Shown here one piece after another: positions 50,778 to 60,347 of a stretch of DNA of 64,000 bases; position 1 is the stretch's first letter, and each line of letters begins with the position of its first letter. This DNA comes from Micromonospora sp. FIMYZ51 (GTDB lineage: Bacteria > Actinomycetota > Actinomycetes > Mycobacteriales > Micromonosporaceae). The notes beneath the pieces were generated by a model. That model ran no database searches. It saw nothing but the letters and a program-made list of their open reading frames with translations, and had not been told where the DNA came from. The position numbers and the translations under genes are program-made. The stretch is from NCBI RefSeq assembly GCF_038246755.1, contig NZ_CP134706.1, positions 6,327,501 through 6,391,500 on the forward strand. The letters run 5' to 3'.

Positions 50778-53600
50778 TCAGGAGTGACCGGAGTGGCGGT
50801 CGGCGATGGCGGTCGGCTGGCGCGGCACCGTGCCGCCGGCCCGGCTCGCGAACCGGGCCGAGTCGGCGGCCAGGTCGGGATGCTCGACGCCGAGCGCCAG
50901 CGCGACGGCTTCGTCAAGCCCCAACTCGGCGCCCTCGCCGTACGCCTGGTCGAACGCGGCGTCGCCAAGCACCCGGCGCAGCGCCGTCTGCTGCTCGGCC
51001 CAATAGCCCTCGTAGATGCCGGAGGCCGAGCGTAGCCCCGCCCGGGTCGCCTGCGCCGCACCGAAGAGCCGAGCTGCGGTCAGCGTCTCGCCCCCGGCGG
51101 CACACCGCACCGCGATCGCGTTCAACGTGTCGCAGGCCCGCCCGTGGAAGCCGTGGTTCATCCGCGAACGCAACGCCGCCAGCAGATGCTCGTGCGCCGC
51201 AACCAGGTCACCTCGGGCCAGCGCGACCATGCCGAGCAGCATGTCCACCGACCGGCGGCCCCGGTCGACCGGCCGGGCCGCCTCGACCGGCCGGGCCGCC
51301 CCGAGCAGTTCCGCCGCCTCGTCCAACGCGCCGCGCCGCCACAGCAGCTCGGCCAGCCGGAGCACGGCGAAGAGCGCCTCGGCCCCGACGCCCTGGGCGT
51401 GTGCCCAGTCGATGACCTCCCGGCAGACCCGCTCGGCCTCGGCGACCTGTCCCATGTCGACAAGCGGTGCCGCGCGCCCGGCGAGCACCCGGGCCAGCAG
51501 CCCGGCGTCGCCGGCCTGGCGGGCCGCCGCCTCCGCCCGCTGCGAGTACCGCAGCTCCTCGGCGAACTCGCCGTCCGCCCCGGCGTGCAGGGAATGCATG
51601 TGGTACGCCGCCGCCAGTTCCCCCTCCGGAATGGCCTCGCCGGTCTCGGCGACCCGGCCGTAGAGCCGGAACAGCCAGAGCCGTCCCTCCCGGGCCAGCC
51701 CGCGCTCCCGCCACCATTGGTCCAGCCCGCCGGCCAGCCGCAGGCCGGTGCGGGCGCTACCGCCCGTGGCACACCAGCGCAGGGCGGCGCGCAGCTCACC
51801 GGCGAGTGGGTCGAGCGCGTACAGCGAGAGGGTCACCGGTTGCCCGTTCGGGCCGAGGTGCGCCCGTTCCAGGGCATGCTTCGACCACGCCACGTGCCGG
51901 TTGCGGGCCGCTCTCTCCTCACCGGCCTCCGCCAGCCGGCGGGCCGCGTACGCCCGGATCGGGTCGAGCATCCGGTAGGTGCAGCCCGCCACGTGCGGCT
52001 CTGCCACCACCAGGGACTTGTCCACCAGTACGGAAAGCGGGTCCAGTGGATCGTCACCGAGCAACCACTCCACGGTCGGCAGTTCGACCGGCCCGGCGAA
52101 GACCGCCAACCAGCGCAGCAGCCGCGCGGCACGTGGTCCGAGCGTCCGGTACGACCAGGTCACGGTCGCCTGCATGGTCAGGTGCCGCTCGACCGCCGAC
52201 CGAGCCCCTGCCCGGCTCGCCGGAACCGGTGCGGTGGCCGGAACGCTCGCCGACACCGGGTCGGTGTCCCGCTCGCCGGCCTGCCCCGGATCGACCGGCG
52301 GCTCCGGGGCCTCCCGCCCGGCGTCGAGGGTGCCGAGTACGTCGTCGAGGCGTTCGGCGAGTTGCCCGACCGAGAGCACCCGCAGGCGGGCAGCGGCCAA
52401 CTCGATGGCCAGCGGCAGGCCGTCCAGTCGGCGTACCACCCGGCGCAGGTCCGCCGACTCGGCCGGATCGGGCTCCCGGCCGCCCCGGGCGGCGGTGGTG
52501 CGGTCCAGCAGCAGCGCGACCGCGTCGCTCTCCGTGCCGTCGGCTGGCGGGTCGACCGACAGCGGCGGGATCCGCCACACCACCTCACCGGGCAGGGCCA
52601 GGGGTTCCCGGGTGGTCGCCAGCACCCGGACACCACCTCCACCGGCGAGCAGCCGGGAGACCACCTCGGCGCAGGCTGCCGGCTGCGCGTCGCAGGTGTC
52701 GAGCACGATCAGCATCCGGCGGGCCGCCGCGTACTCCACAAGCGTGTCGACCATCGGGCGGCCCGGCTCGGGCCGTAGCCCGAGCACGGCGGCGATCGCG
52801 AAGGCCACCAGCCCGGGGTCGGTGACCGTGGCGATGTCCACGAACCACACACCGTCCGGGTACTGCTCGACCAGGTCGGTGGCGAGTTCGACGGCCAGTC
52901 GGGTCTTGCCGCCCCCGCCGGCACCGAGCACGGTGACCAGCCGGTGCCCGGCGACGAGTTGCCGCAACTCGACGCGCTCGGTCTGCCGGCCGACGAACGA
53001 GGTGACCTGGATCGGCAGGTTGTGCGCCACCGCGTCGGCGGTACGCGGCCGGGGGAACTGCCGTTCCAGGCCGGGCGCGACGAGTTGGAAGAGTCGTTCC
53101 CGGTCATCGAAGCCACGCAACCGGTGCAGACCGAGGTCGAGCAGGGACGCGCCGGCCGGCAACGGTTCGGCGCGCCGTGCCGTCGCGGCGGAGCAGAGCA
53201 CCTGGCCGCCGTGCGCGGCAGCGGCCACCCGCGCGGCCCGGTGCACCTCGGGGCTGGCGTACTCGCCGTCGCGCGGCTCCGCCCAGCCGGTGTGCAGGCC
53301 CATCCGCACCCGAGGTGCCGCCTCCGGGGTGGGCCACTCGTGGTCCGCGAGCGCACGCTGTGCGGACAGGCAGGCGGTCAACGCGGCACCGGCGTCACCG
53401 AAGGCCAGGAAGAACGAGTCGCCCTCGGTGAGCAACTCCGCGCCCTCGGTCGCCGCGATCGTCCGGCGCAGGAGGCGCCGGTGTTCCGCGAGCACCGGCC
53501 GATAGCCCGGACCGAGCAGTTGCGCCAACCGGGTGGAGCCTTCGATGTCGGTGAAGACGAACGTCACCCAGCCGGTCGGGAGGTGGATCCGTGCCGACAT
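50778..53600 (-). CDS. class III adenylate/guanylate cyclase fused to a STAND-type ATPase
   Basis: The 940-residue protein has an N-terminal class III cyclase domain (FVFTDIEGSTRL with the metal Asp, LLTEGDSFFLAFGD, VRMGLHTG), a NB-ARC/AAA ATPase (Walker A GAGGGGKTRL, Walker B LIVLDTCD, TTREPLALPGE, GLPLAIELAAARL) and a helical-repeat C-terminal half. There is no C-terminal helix-turn-helix, unlike LuxR/LAL proteins. It probably couples binding of a signal to cyclic nucleotide output, but activity is unproven. ATG at 53600 follows GGAGG by eight bases. Two regions, about residues 440-480, are Ala/Pro-rich linkers. Confidence 0.88.
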   Translation of the reverse strand: MSARIHLPTGWVTFVFTDIEGSTRLAQLLGPGYRPVLAEHRRLLRRTIAATEGAELLTEGDSFFLAFGDAGAALTACLSAQRALADHEWPTPEAAPRVRMGLHTGWAEPRDGEYASPEVHRAARVAAAAHGGQVLCSAATARRAEPLPAGASLLDLGLHRLRGFDDRERLFQLVAPGLERQFPRPRTADAVAHNLPIQVTSFVGRQTERVELRQLVAGHRLVTVLGAGGGGKTRLAVELATDLVEQYPDGVWFVDIATVTDPGLVAFAIAAVLGLRPEPGRPMVDTLVEYAAARRMLIVLDTCDAQPAACAEVVSRLLAGGGGVRVLATTREPLALPGEVVWRIPPLSVDPPADGTESDAVALLLDRTTAARGGREPDPAESADLRRVVRRLDGLPLAIELAAARLRVLSVGQLAERLDDVLGTLDAGREAPEPPVDPGQAGERDTDPVSASVPATAPVPASRAGARSAVERHLTMQATVTWSYRTLGPRAARLLRWLAVFAGPVELPTVEWLLGDDPLDPLSVLVDKSLVVAEPHVAGCTYRMLDPIRAYAARRLAEAGEERAARNRHVAWSKHALERAHLGPNGQPVTLSLYALDPLAGELRAALRWCATGGSARTGLRLAGGLDQWWRERGLAREGRLWLFRLYGRVAETGEAIPEGELAAAYHMHSLHAGADGEFAEELRYSQRAEAAARQAGDAGLLARVLAGRAAPLVDMGQVAEAERVCREVIDWAHAQGVGAEALFAVLRLAELLWRRGALDEAAELLGAARPVEAARPVDRGRRSVDMLLGMVALARGDLVAAHEHLLAALRSRMNHGFHGRACDTLNAIAVRCAAGGETLTAARLFGAAQATRAGLRSASGIYEGYWAEQQTALRRVLGDAAFDQAYGEGAELGLDEAVALALGVEHPDLAADSARFASRAGGTVPRQPTAIADRHSGHS

Positions 53601-53756
53601 GCGTGGAACCTCCCCCCTGGCCTCAACTTGATACTTCCCGAAACCAGATCGTCACGCATCGTGAAAACGGCCGGTCGAGGCTCCGCCCCAAGGTGCCATC
53701 GGGACCGGCGTCCGGGCAAGACACCGCCTCACCCGGCCGACCGCGCCCGGATCACC

Positions 53757-53975
53757 TCAACAGCCGCACCCACCGCCGCAGCAGCCACCACCGGTGGGTG
53801 CCGGCGCGCCACCGCCGACGCTGCCACCACGCCCGGTCACCGCGACCGTGGACAGCAGTTTCACCGTGTCGGCGTGCCCCTGTGGACAGGACGCCGGTTC
53901 GCCGGCCCGGGCCATGGGGCGGTTGACCTCGAAAGTGTCGCCGCAGGCGCGGCAACGGAACTCGTACCGGGGCAT
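53757..53975 (-). CDS. FmdB-type zinc ribbon protein
   Basis: A 72-residue protein with the FmdB zinc ribbon (MPRYEFRCRACGDTFEV, then PASCPQGH) and a Gly/Cys-rich tail ending CCGGGCGC. The CxxC and second Cys/His pair would bind zinc. FmdB-like proteins are putative regulators or assembly factors of unknown role. ATG at 53975 is divergent from the next gene. Confidence 0.88.
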   Translation of the reverse strand: MPRYEFRCRACGDTFEVNRPMARAGEPASCPQGHADTVKLLSTVAVTGRGGSVGGGAPAPTGGGCCGGGCGC

Positions 53976-54194
53976 GGCATCAGGGTACGACCGGACCTGA
54001 CGCTGGTGGACAGATGGGTGATACTCGACGGGTGGCAGACGGCGAAGAAGGTAGGACCCCTCGGCCCCTCCGGCCGGCGACGCCGCGCGCCGAGGCCGTT
54101 ACCGACGGGCCGGCGACCAGGCTGCCGCGGCCCCGCCGCCCCTGGCTGAGATCCGCCAAGACCGACGACCAGCCCACCGCCAAGACCGACGCGC

Positions 54195-54440
54195 CGCCCA
54201 CCGCAGCGACCGGCGAGAAATCCGCCGCCGAGGCCGGCGAAAAGCCCGCCACCACGACCGTCGAGAAACCCGCCGCCGAGGCCGGCGACAAGCCCGCCGT
54301 CGAGGCCGGTAAGCAACCCGCCACCGAGGCCGGTAAGCAACCCGCCACCGAGGCCGGCGACAAGCCCGCCGTCGAGGCCGGTAAGCAACCCGCCGTCGAG
54401 GCCGGTGAGAAGCGCGCCGTCGAGCCCGGCGATAAGCCGG
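54195..54440 (+). repeat. 24-bp tandem coding repeat (8-residue unit)
   Basis: About ten copies of GCCGAGGCCGGCGACAAGCC-type units encode EAG-D/K-KPA-V/T. Neighbouring copies differ mostly at the first and fifth residues. It lies in the cytoplasmic part of the broken transglycosylase gene. Confidence 0.8.
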
Positions 54441-54833
54441 GCACCGCAGTTGGCGAGGCGGACGAGAAAGCCGGCGCGGAAGGTGGCGAGCAGTCCGCCG
54501 TCCAGGCTGAGGTCCCGGCCGTCGCTGCCGACGGCGAGCGGGGCGAGTCCACGCCGGACGCCGGTCGACCGGGAGCCCGGCGTCGCCGGGTGCGCTTCGC
54601 ACACGCCGTGCACCTGCCCGGACCGCGCGCCGCGGCTCGGGCGACGCGCGCCTGGTCCCGGCGGCCCGCCGGCCGACTGACCCTGCCGGGGTGTTCCTGC
54701 TCGCGCTGGTGGCGCTGACCGCGACCGCTGGTGCGCTGCTGGTGCCGGCCACCCTGGCGCGTCCCGGTCGGACGCGGCCGACGCCACCGTCAGCGAGTCC
54801 GGGACACCCGGCGACCTGCCGCCCTCCGTCGAG

Positions 54834-55523
54834 GTGCCGCCGCCCGGTGCCGTGCCGCCCGCGCCCGGAGACCTGCCGGGCACGACCGGATCACTGCCGC
54901 CGGGCACGACACCGTCCCTGGGCGCGATTGCTCCGGCCGCGCCGGGCGGGCGGCCCTCCGATGCGCTGGCCGGCTGGGCTCAGCAGGTCGGCGCCAAGGT
55001 CGGTATCGACCCGATCGCCATGCAGGCGTACGGCTACGCCGAGCTGGTACTCGCGCAAACCCAGCGGAGCTGCGGCCTGAGCTGGACCACCCTGGCGGCG
55101 ATCGGCTTCGTGGAGTCGGGCCACGGGCAGGCCAACAACGCCCGGCTGGGCCCGGACGGTCGGGCGACTCCAGAAATCATCGGCCTGCCGCTTGACGGGC
55201 AGGGCGGCCGGATGCGGATCGCCGACACCGATCGAGGTGAGCTGGACCGGGACACCACCTACGACCGGGCGATCGGGCCGATGCAGTTCATCCCGACCAC
55301 CTGGCAGGAGATCGGCGCCGACGCGGACAACGACGGTCGCAAGGACCCGCACAACATCCACGACGCCGCCCTCGCCGCCGGCATGTACCTCTGCAAGGGC
55401 GGTCGAAACCTCACCATTCCGGGTGACTGGTGGAACGCCATCCTGTCGTACAACGATGTCCGCAGGTACGCCCAGGACGTCTTCAACACCGCCAATCGGT
55501 ACGGACAGGCCAGTCGCACCTGA
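54834..55523 (+). CDS. lytic transglycosylase catalytic domain (3' part of the broken gene)
   Basis: This 229-residue open frame begins at GTG in a Pro/Gly linker. The domain is a goose-lysozyme/SLT-like fold: SWTTLAAIGFVESGHGQ (catalytic Glu), then AIGPMQFIPTTWQEIGADADNDGRKDPHNIHDAALAAGMYLC and ILSYNDVRRYAQDVF. It would cleave peptidoglycan with formation of anhydro-muramic ends. In this frame alone it has no signal sequence, so it would not be exported without the upstream segments. Confidence 0.75.
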   Translation: MPPPGAVPPAPGDLPGTTGSLPPGTTPSLGAIAPAAPGGRPSDALAGWAQQVGAKVGIDPIAMQAYGYAELVLAQTQRSCGLSWTTLAAIGFVESGHGQANNARLGPDGRATPEIIGLPLDGQGGRMRIADTDRGELDRDTTYDRAIGPMQFIPTTWQEIGADADNDGRKDPHNIHDAALAAGMYLCKGGRNLTIPGDWWNAILSYNDVRRYAQDVFNTANRYGQASRT

Positions 55524-55592
55524 AGTGATCGTCCGCATACATTGGAGAACTGGACACTTCCCCCAGGCTGCCGTTAACGGCAAGCTAGACGG

Positions 55593-56612
55593 GTGATGGT
55601 GCGCGAGTGGGACCCCAGGACCGCGTCGTCCGCCGAGATCGCGTCGCTGCTGGACACGCTGAACGCGGTTCTGGCGGCCGATCTCCCCGAGGACCCGTCG
55701 TGGCGGGAGAGTTGCTTGCGGGAGTACCTCGCCGAGGTGATGCCGGGCGAGCGGCGCATCTCGTGGGTGGCCCAGGCCGAGCCCGACCCCGACGGCACGC
55801 CCGGCGCCATCCTGGGTCATGTGCATGTGCTGCTGCTGGGCAACATCGGCGTGCTGGAAGTGCTCGTACACCCCTCCTTGCGGCGTCGTGGGCTCGGCCG
55901 GGATCTCGTCCTGCGCGCCGCCCGCCGGGTCTACCAGGAGGGCTTCGAGTCGATCGGGGTGGAGGTCGTGGGTGACACCCCGGCCGTCGGCTTCTACGAG
56001 TCACTCGGCTTCTGCCGGGAGTACGTCGAGACCCGCAGCGTGCTCGACCTGGCGACCGTCGACTGGGCCGAGTTGGCCGAGATGTCCACCGGCGTCGGCG
56101 CGGGCTACCACGTCCAGTTCCATCCCGGTGGTCCGCCGGACGAGCTGATCGAGGCGTACGCGCGGGCCAAGGCCGAGCTCCGGGACATCGAGGACGGCGA
56201 GCTGCGGCCCAGTTCGTACGACCCGCAGCGGCTCCGCGACAGCCTGGACTGCCTGCACCGGCGGGGCATGAAGCCGTACATCGTGCTCGCCCTGCACGAG
56301 CAGTCCGGCGAGGTGGCCGGTCTGACCGAGGTGGTGGTGCCGGCCCAGCATCCGACCCGTGCCGATCAGTACGACACCATCGTGGTGCAGGATCACCGCG
56401 GCTACGGGATCGACCGCGCGATCAAGGCCCGGATGCTGCTGGAGCTGCGCTCGGCCGAGCCGCAGCTGATCGAGGTGCAGACGTGGAACGCCCAGGCCAA
56501 CGAGGCGATGCTCAAGGTGAACGCCGAGTTGGGTTACCGCCCCGACCGGGACTGGTGCGAATACAGCGTCGATGTCGCCGAGCTGGTCCACCGCCTCGAC
56601 AGCTCCCGCTGA
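55593..56612 (+). CDS. tandem GNAT acetyltransferase
   Basis: This 339-residue protein has two GNAT folds. The first contains HPSLRRRGLGRDLVLRAARR, a complete acetyl-CoA loop (RRRGLG), and YESLGFCREYVE. The second has VVVQDHRGYGIDRAIKARMLLE, a less typical loop, and ENEAM-like TWNAQANEAMLKVNAELGYR. The layout recalls mycothiol synthase, but the N-terminal half differs and I do not assign that role. GTG at 55593, or ATG at 55596. Probably acts on an amine or amino sugar; substrate unknown. Confidence 0.85.
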   Translation: MMVREWDPRTASSAEIASLLDTLNAVLAADLPEDPSWRESCLREYLAEVMPGERRISWVAQAEPDPDGTPGAILGHVHVLLLGNIGVLEVLVHPSLRRRGLGRDLVLRAARRVYQEGFESIGVEVVGDTPAVGFYESLGFCREYVETRSVLDLATVDWAELAEMSTGVGAGYHVQFHPGGPPDELIEAYARAKAELRDIEDGELRPSSYDPQRLRDSLDCLHRRGMKPYIVLALHEQSGEVAGLTEVVVPAQHPTRADQYDTIVVQDHRGYGIDRAIKARMLLELRSAEPQLIEVQTWNAQANEAMLKVNAELGYRPDRDWCEYSVDVAELVHRLDSSR

Positions 56613-56748
56613 GCACGGTCTGGGCCGAAAACCGTTGCGTCCGTTGAAGCAGAGCAAAGGGGCCGCTCAGGGGTGGGCCGAGTGCCGGACCAGGCCGCAG
56701 CGACTCGGGCATGGCGCGACGACAGCCCGGCACCGGTGACGGAGTGGT

Positions 56749-57732
56749 TCAGTAGCGCTGGCGGAGCAGTTGGGCGGCCTCGACGGCCCAGTAGGTGAGG
56801 ATGACCTGGGCGCCTGCCCGGCGGATCGAGGTGAGCGTCTCCAGCATCACCTGCTCACGGTCGATCCAGCCGTTCGCGGCAGCCGCCTCGACCATCGCGT
56901 ACTCGCCGGAGACCTGGTAGGCGGCGACCGGGACGTGCACGGCGGCCCGGACCGCCGAGAGAACGTCGAGGTAGGGCAGAGCCGGCTTGACCATCACCAG
57001 GTCCGCGCCTTCGGCCACGTCCAGTGCGACCTCGCGCAGGGACTCGCGCAGGTTCGCCGGATCCTGCTGGTAGGTGCGGCGGTCGCCGTCCAGCGCCGAT
57101 TCCACCGCCTCCCGGAACGGGCCGTAGAACGCCGAGGCGTACTTGACGGCGTACGCAAGCACCGCGACATCCGGGTGGCCGGCCGCGTCGAGCGCCCGGC
57201 GTACCACGCCGACCTGGCCGTCCATCATCCCGGACGTCCCGACGACCGTCACCCCGGCGGTGGCCTGGGCAACCGCCATCTCGGCGTACGCGGTGAGGGT
57301 GGCGTCGTTGTCCACCGAACCGTCAGGGGCGAGCAGACCGCAGTGCCCGTGCGAGGTGAACTCGTCCAGGCAGAGGTCACTCATCACCACGGTGGCGTCG
57401 CCCACCTCGGCGACCACGTCCCGGATCGCGACGTTGAGGATGCCGTTCGGGTCGATGCCGCCCGAGCCACGCTCGTCCCGCGTCGTCGGCACCCCGAACA
57501 GCATGATCCCGCCGACGCCGGCCTGCGCCGCCTCCGCCGCGGCCTTGCGCAGCGAGTCGCGGGAGTGCTGAAGCACCCCGGGCAGCGAGCCGATGGCGCG
57601 TGGCTCGGTCAGCCCCTCCTTGACGAACAGCGGCACGACCAGTTCGGCCGGGTCGAGACGGGTCTCGGACACCAGCCGCCGCAGCGCCGCGGTGCGGCGC
57701 AGCCGGCGGGGCCGGATCTCCGGGTACGACAT
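56749..57732 (-). CDS. hemB: delta-aminolevulinic acid dehydratase (porphobilinogen synthase)
   Basis: A 327-residue enzyme that condenses two aminolevulinate molecules to porphobilinogen. Motifs include [36 protein letters not shown] (first active-site Lys) and [14 protein letters not shown] (Schiff-base Lys). The metal region [14 protein letters not shown] has Asp/Cys/His in the pattern of magnesium- or mixed-type enzymes. ATG at 57732 has GGGAG seven bases upstream. It is the last gene of the hem operon, 17 bases after the cobA/hemD gene. Confidence 0.95.
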   Translation of the reverse strand: MSYPEIRPRRLRRTAALRRLVSETRLDPAELVVPLFVKEGLTEPRAIGSLPGVLQHSRDSLRKAAAEAAQAGVGGIMLFGVPTTRDERGSGGIDPNGILNVAIRDVVAEVGDATVVMSDLCLDEFTSHGHCGLLAPDGSVDNDATLTAYAEMAVAQATAGVTVVGTSGMMDGQVGVVRRALDAAGHPDVAVLAYAVKYASAFYGPFREAVESALDGDRRTYQQDPANLRESLREVALDVAEGADLVMVKPALPYLDVLSAVRAAVHVPVAAYQVSGEYAMVEAAAANGWIDREQVMLETLTSIRRAGAQVILTYWAVEAAQLLRQRY

Positions 57733-57749
57733 GCGGGTCTCCCTGACGG

Positions 57750-59330
57750 CTAGCGGAACCTCAACGCGGTCGGGCCCTGCACCTTCGAACCGCGACGCTG
57801 CTTCGCCGGCATCGCGGCGAGCTTCTCCCGCAGCTCGACGGCGTAGCCGGCGAGCGCCTCCACCAGGTCCGGCACGGAGGCGGTCGGCGGCTGGACGTCG
57901 ACCCGCAGGCCGAACTCCGTGGCGGTCTCCGCCGTCTTGGGCCCGATGACGGCAACCACGGTACGCGCATGCGGTTTCCCGGCGATGCCGACCAGGTTCC
58001 GGACGGTCGAGGACGAGGTGAAGAGCACCGCGTCGAACCCGCCCGACTTGATCGCGTCCCGGATCTCGGCGGGCGGCGGCGCCGCCCGGACCGTCCGGTA
58101 CGCGGTCACGTCGTCGACCTCCCAGCCACGCTCGGTGAGCCCGGCGGCGAGGGTCTCGGTGGCGATGTCGGCGCGCGGCAGCAGCACCCGGCCGACCGGG
58201 TCGAGTACCTCGTCGTGCGGCGAGAACTCGGCCAGCAGGCCCTCGGAGGACTGCTCCCCGCTGGGGATCAGCTCCGGCTGGATGCCGAAGGCACGGACCG
58301 CCTCCGCGGTCGCCTCGCCGATACAAGCGATCTTCACGCCGCCGAAGTGCCGGGCGTCCAGACCGTGCTCGGCGAACTTCTCCCAGACCGCCCGGACCGC
58401 GTTCACCGAGGTGAAGATCACCCAGGCGTACCGCCCGTCGACCAGGCCCTTGACCGCCCGCTCCATCTGGGCCGGCGTACGCGGCGGCTCCACCGCGATG
58501 GTCGGCACCTCGCACGGGATCGCGCCGTACGCGCGCAGCCGGGCGCTCATCACGCCGGCCTGCTCCTTGGTCCGTGGCACGAGCACCTTCCAGCCGTACA
58601 GCGGCCGGTTCTCCCACCAGCTGAGCTTGTCCCGCTGGCCCACTCCCTCACCGACGGTCAGCACGACCCGGCCGGTGAAACCGAGTGCCGCCGCGACGAA
58701 GGAGTCCACGGTCGACGTGGTGGTGTACTGCGTCTCGCCGGTGCCGTCGCCGGTCACTCCGACGGCGGTGCCGCCGTCCAGCCCGGCGGCGAGCAGCCCG
58801 TCACGGATCGCGGCGAGATCACCGGCGTCCACCGCGAGCGCCAACGAACCGCGCTGCACGGCTGCGGCCAGCGCCTCGAAGTCCAGGGTGCTGACGTCCT
58901 CGACGTCGGCGGCGGTACGCACCCCCGGCAGGGGTACGCCCGCGTAGGTGGCCACGCCCTCGGCCTGACCGACGCCGGGCACCACCTCGAAGTGCGCGGC
59001 GGTACGCGCCACCGCCTGCACCTCCTTGACCACCGAGTCGTGGCCGAAGGGGTCACCGGCCACCAGGTGCACCGCGTTCTGCCCGGAGCGGGCGGCTGAG
59101 ATCAACACCTTCGCCACGTCGCCCGGCACGCCTTCGGCCGGGGTGAACTGGGTGTCGGTCTTGGCCTGGGCCCGGACGACGTCGAGCAACGACTCGGGTA
59201 CTCCCCGGTCGTACACCACCTGGTCGGCGTCGACCAGGGCGTCGTGCGCCCGGCGGGTCAGCAGGCCCGGGTCGCCGGGTCCAGCCCCGACGAACGCGAT
59301 GCGGCCTACGGGCTTACGGGTGCGGGTCAT
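57750..59330 (-). CDS. fused uroporphyrinogen-III C-methyltransferase / synthase
   Basis: The 526-residue protein has an N-terminal tetrapyrrole methylase domain ([48 protein letters not shown]) and a C-terminal HemD domain ([52 protein letters not shown]). The first half matches CobA-type methylases, though the GDPF-type motif ([10 protein letters not shown]) is slightly changed and methylase activity may be reduced. The second half closes the tetrapyrrole ring. ATG at 59330 overlaps hemC by four bases. Such fusions are usual in actinobacteria. Confidence 0.92.
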   Translation of the reverse strand: MTRTRKPVGRIAFVGAGPGDPGLLTRRAHDALVDADQVVYDRGVPESLLDVVRAQAKTDTQFTPAEGVPGDVAKVLISAARSGQNAVHLVAGDPFGHDSVVKEVQAVARTAAHFEVVPGVGQAEGVATYAGVPLPGVRTAADVEDVSTLDFEALAAAVQRGSLALAVDAGDLAAIRDGLLAAGLDGGTAVGVTGDGTGETQYTTTSTVDSFVAAALGFTGRVVLTVGEGVGQRDKLSWWENRPLYGWKVLVPRTKEQAGVMSARLRAYGAIPCEVPTIAVEPPRTPAQMERAVKGLVDGRYAWVIFTSVNAVRAVWEKFAEHGLDARHFGGVKIACIGEATAEAVRAFGIQPELIPSGEQSSEGLLAEFSPHDEVLDPVGRVLLPRADIATETLAAGLTERGWEVDDVTAYRTVRAAPPPAEIRDAIKSGGFDAVLFTSSSTVRNLVGIAGKPHARTVVAVIGPKTAETATEFGLRVDVQPPTASVPDLVEALAGYAVELREKLAAMPAKQRRGSKVQGPTALRFR

Positions 59331-60322
59331 TCTGTGCTCCCAAATTGCTGGGTCCCCGGGCCGTCGTGTCCTTGCGGGCCGAGGATCGAGTCGGCGCCGA
59401 GTTCGAGGAGTTCGGCGGCGAGTGCCTTGCCGATCTCCGCCGCGTCGGCGAGCGTTCCGGTGCGGGACAGCCGGATCTCATTGGTGCCATCCGGGCTGAT
59501 CACCGCCCCGCGCAGGTAGATCTCCTGGACAACATCGCCCTCGTCGCCGGAGCCGGTTGGCTCGCCTTCGGCGACGACGGCGTAGGCGGCGACCGGAGCG
59601 GAGCATCCGGCCTCCAGGGTGGCCAGCATCGCCCGCTCCGCGGTGACCGCAGCGCGCGACGGTGCGTGGTCGAGCATGGCGAGCAACTCGACGAGTGCCG
59701 GATCGTCGATCCGGCACTCGACCGCCAGCGCACCCTGGGCGGGCGCCGGCAGCATCAACATCGGGTCGAGCGTCTCGGTGATCACGTCGGTCCGGTCGAG
59801 GCGGGCCAGCCCCGCCCGGGCCAGGACGATGGCGTCCAGGTCGGCCTCTGGACCGAGCACCCGGGCCAGCCGGGTGTCGACGTTGCCCCGGATCGGCGTG
59901 ACCGACAGTTGCCGGCCCAGCGCGTGCAGCTGGGCGATGCGGCGTAGTGCGCCGGTGCCGATCTTCGCTCCGCCACCGAGTTCGGCAAGCGTCCGACCGT
60001 CCCGGGCGACGAGCGCGTCACGCGGATCCTGCCGGGGTGGCACCGCGGCGATGTGCAGCCCGGCCGGCGGCGCGGTGGGCAGGTCCTTGTACGAGTGGAC
60101 GGCGAAGTCGATCGCACCGGCGACGAGCGCGTCACGCAGGGCGGAGACGAACACGCCGACACCGAGCCGGTGCACCGGAGCGGTGGACTGGTCACCGGCG
60201 GTGACCACCTCGACCAGTTCGACCGGGCGGCCGGTCTGGGCCGTCAGGGCCTCGGCGACGTGCCCGGACTGGGCCATCGCCAGCTTGCTGCCCCGGGTGC
60301 CGAGGCGCAGCGGGGCGCTCAT
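59327..60322 (-). CDS. hemC: porphobilinogen deaminase (hydroxymethylbilane synthase)
   Basis: The 331-residue enzyme polymerises four porphobilinogen units. It begins LRLGTRGSKLAMAQSGHVAEAL and has SYKDLPT, GALRRIAQLHALG and the dipyrromethane-binding Cys in EAGCSAPVAAYAV. ATG at 60322 has GGAG eight bases upstream. It lies between hemA and the cobA/hemD fusion, with 25 bases after the hemA stop. Confidence 0.95.
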   Translation of the reverse strand: MSAPLRLGTRGSKLAMAQSGHVAEALTAQTGRPVELVEVVTAGDQSTAPVHRLGVGVFVSALRDALVAGAIDFAVHSYKDLPTAPPAGLHIAAVPPRQDPRDALVARDGRTLAELGGGAKIGTGALRRIAQLHALGRQLSVTPIRGNVDTRLARVLGPEADLDAIVLARAGLARLDRTDVITETLDPMLMLPAPAQGALAVECRIDDPALVELLAMLDHAPSRAAVTAERAMLATLEAGCSAPVAAYAVVAEGEPTGSGDEGDVVQEIYLRGAVISPDGTNEIRLSRTGTLADAAEIGKALAAELLELGADSILGPQGHDGPGTQQFGSTE

Positions 60323-60347
60323 GACGGCACTCCGTTCCGCTGCTCGC

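Larger units (their letters stand above)
54014..55523 (+). pseudogene. membrane-anchored lytic transglycosylase, broken by two frameshifts
   Basis: Three frames together read as one protein. First, 54014-54690 encodes an Ala/Lys/Glu-rich region with about ten copies of an eight-residue repeat (EAGDKPAV, EAGKQPAT). Near 54690 one G appears to be missing in a G-run and the next frame gives a membrane helix (GVFLLALVALTATAGALLVPATLA). Near 54760 another base is missing and the third frame gives a Pro-rich linker and the lytic transglycosylase domain. Either the gene is dead or the sequence has two base-skips; its domains are otherwise coherent. Confidence 0.7.
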
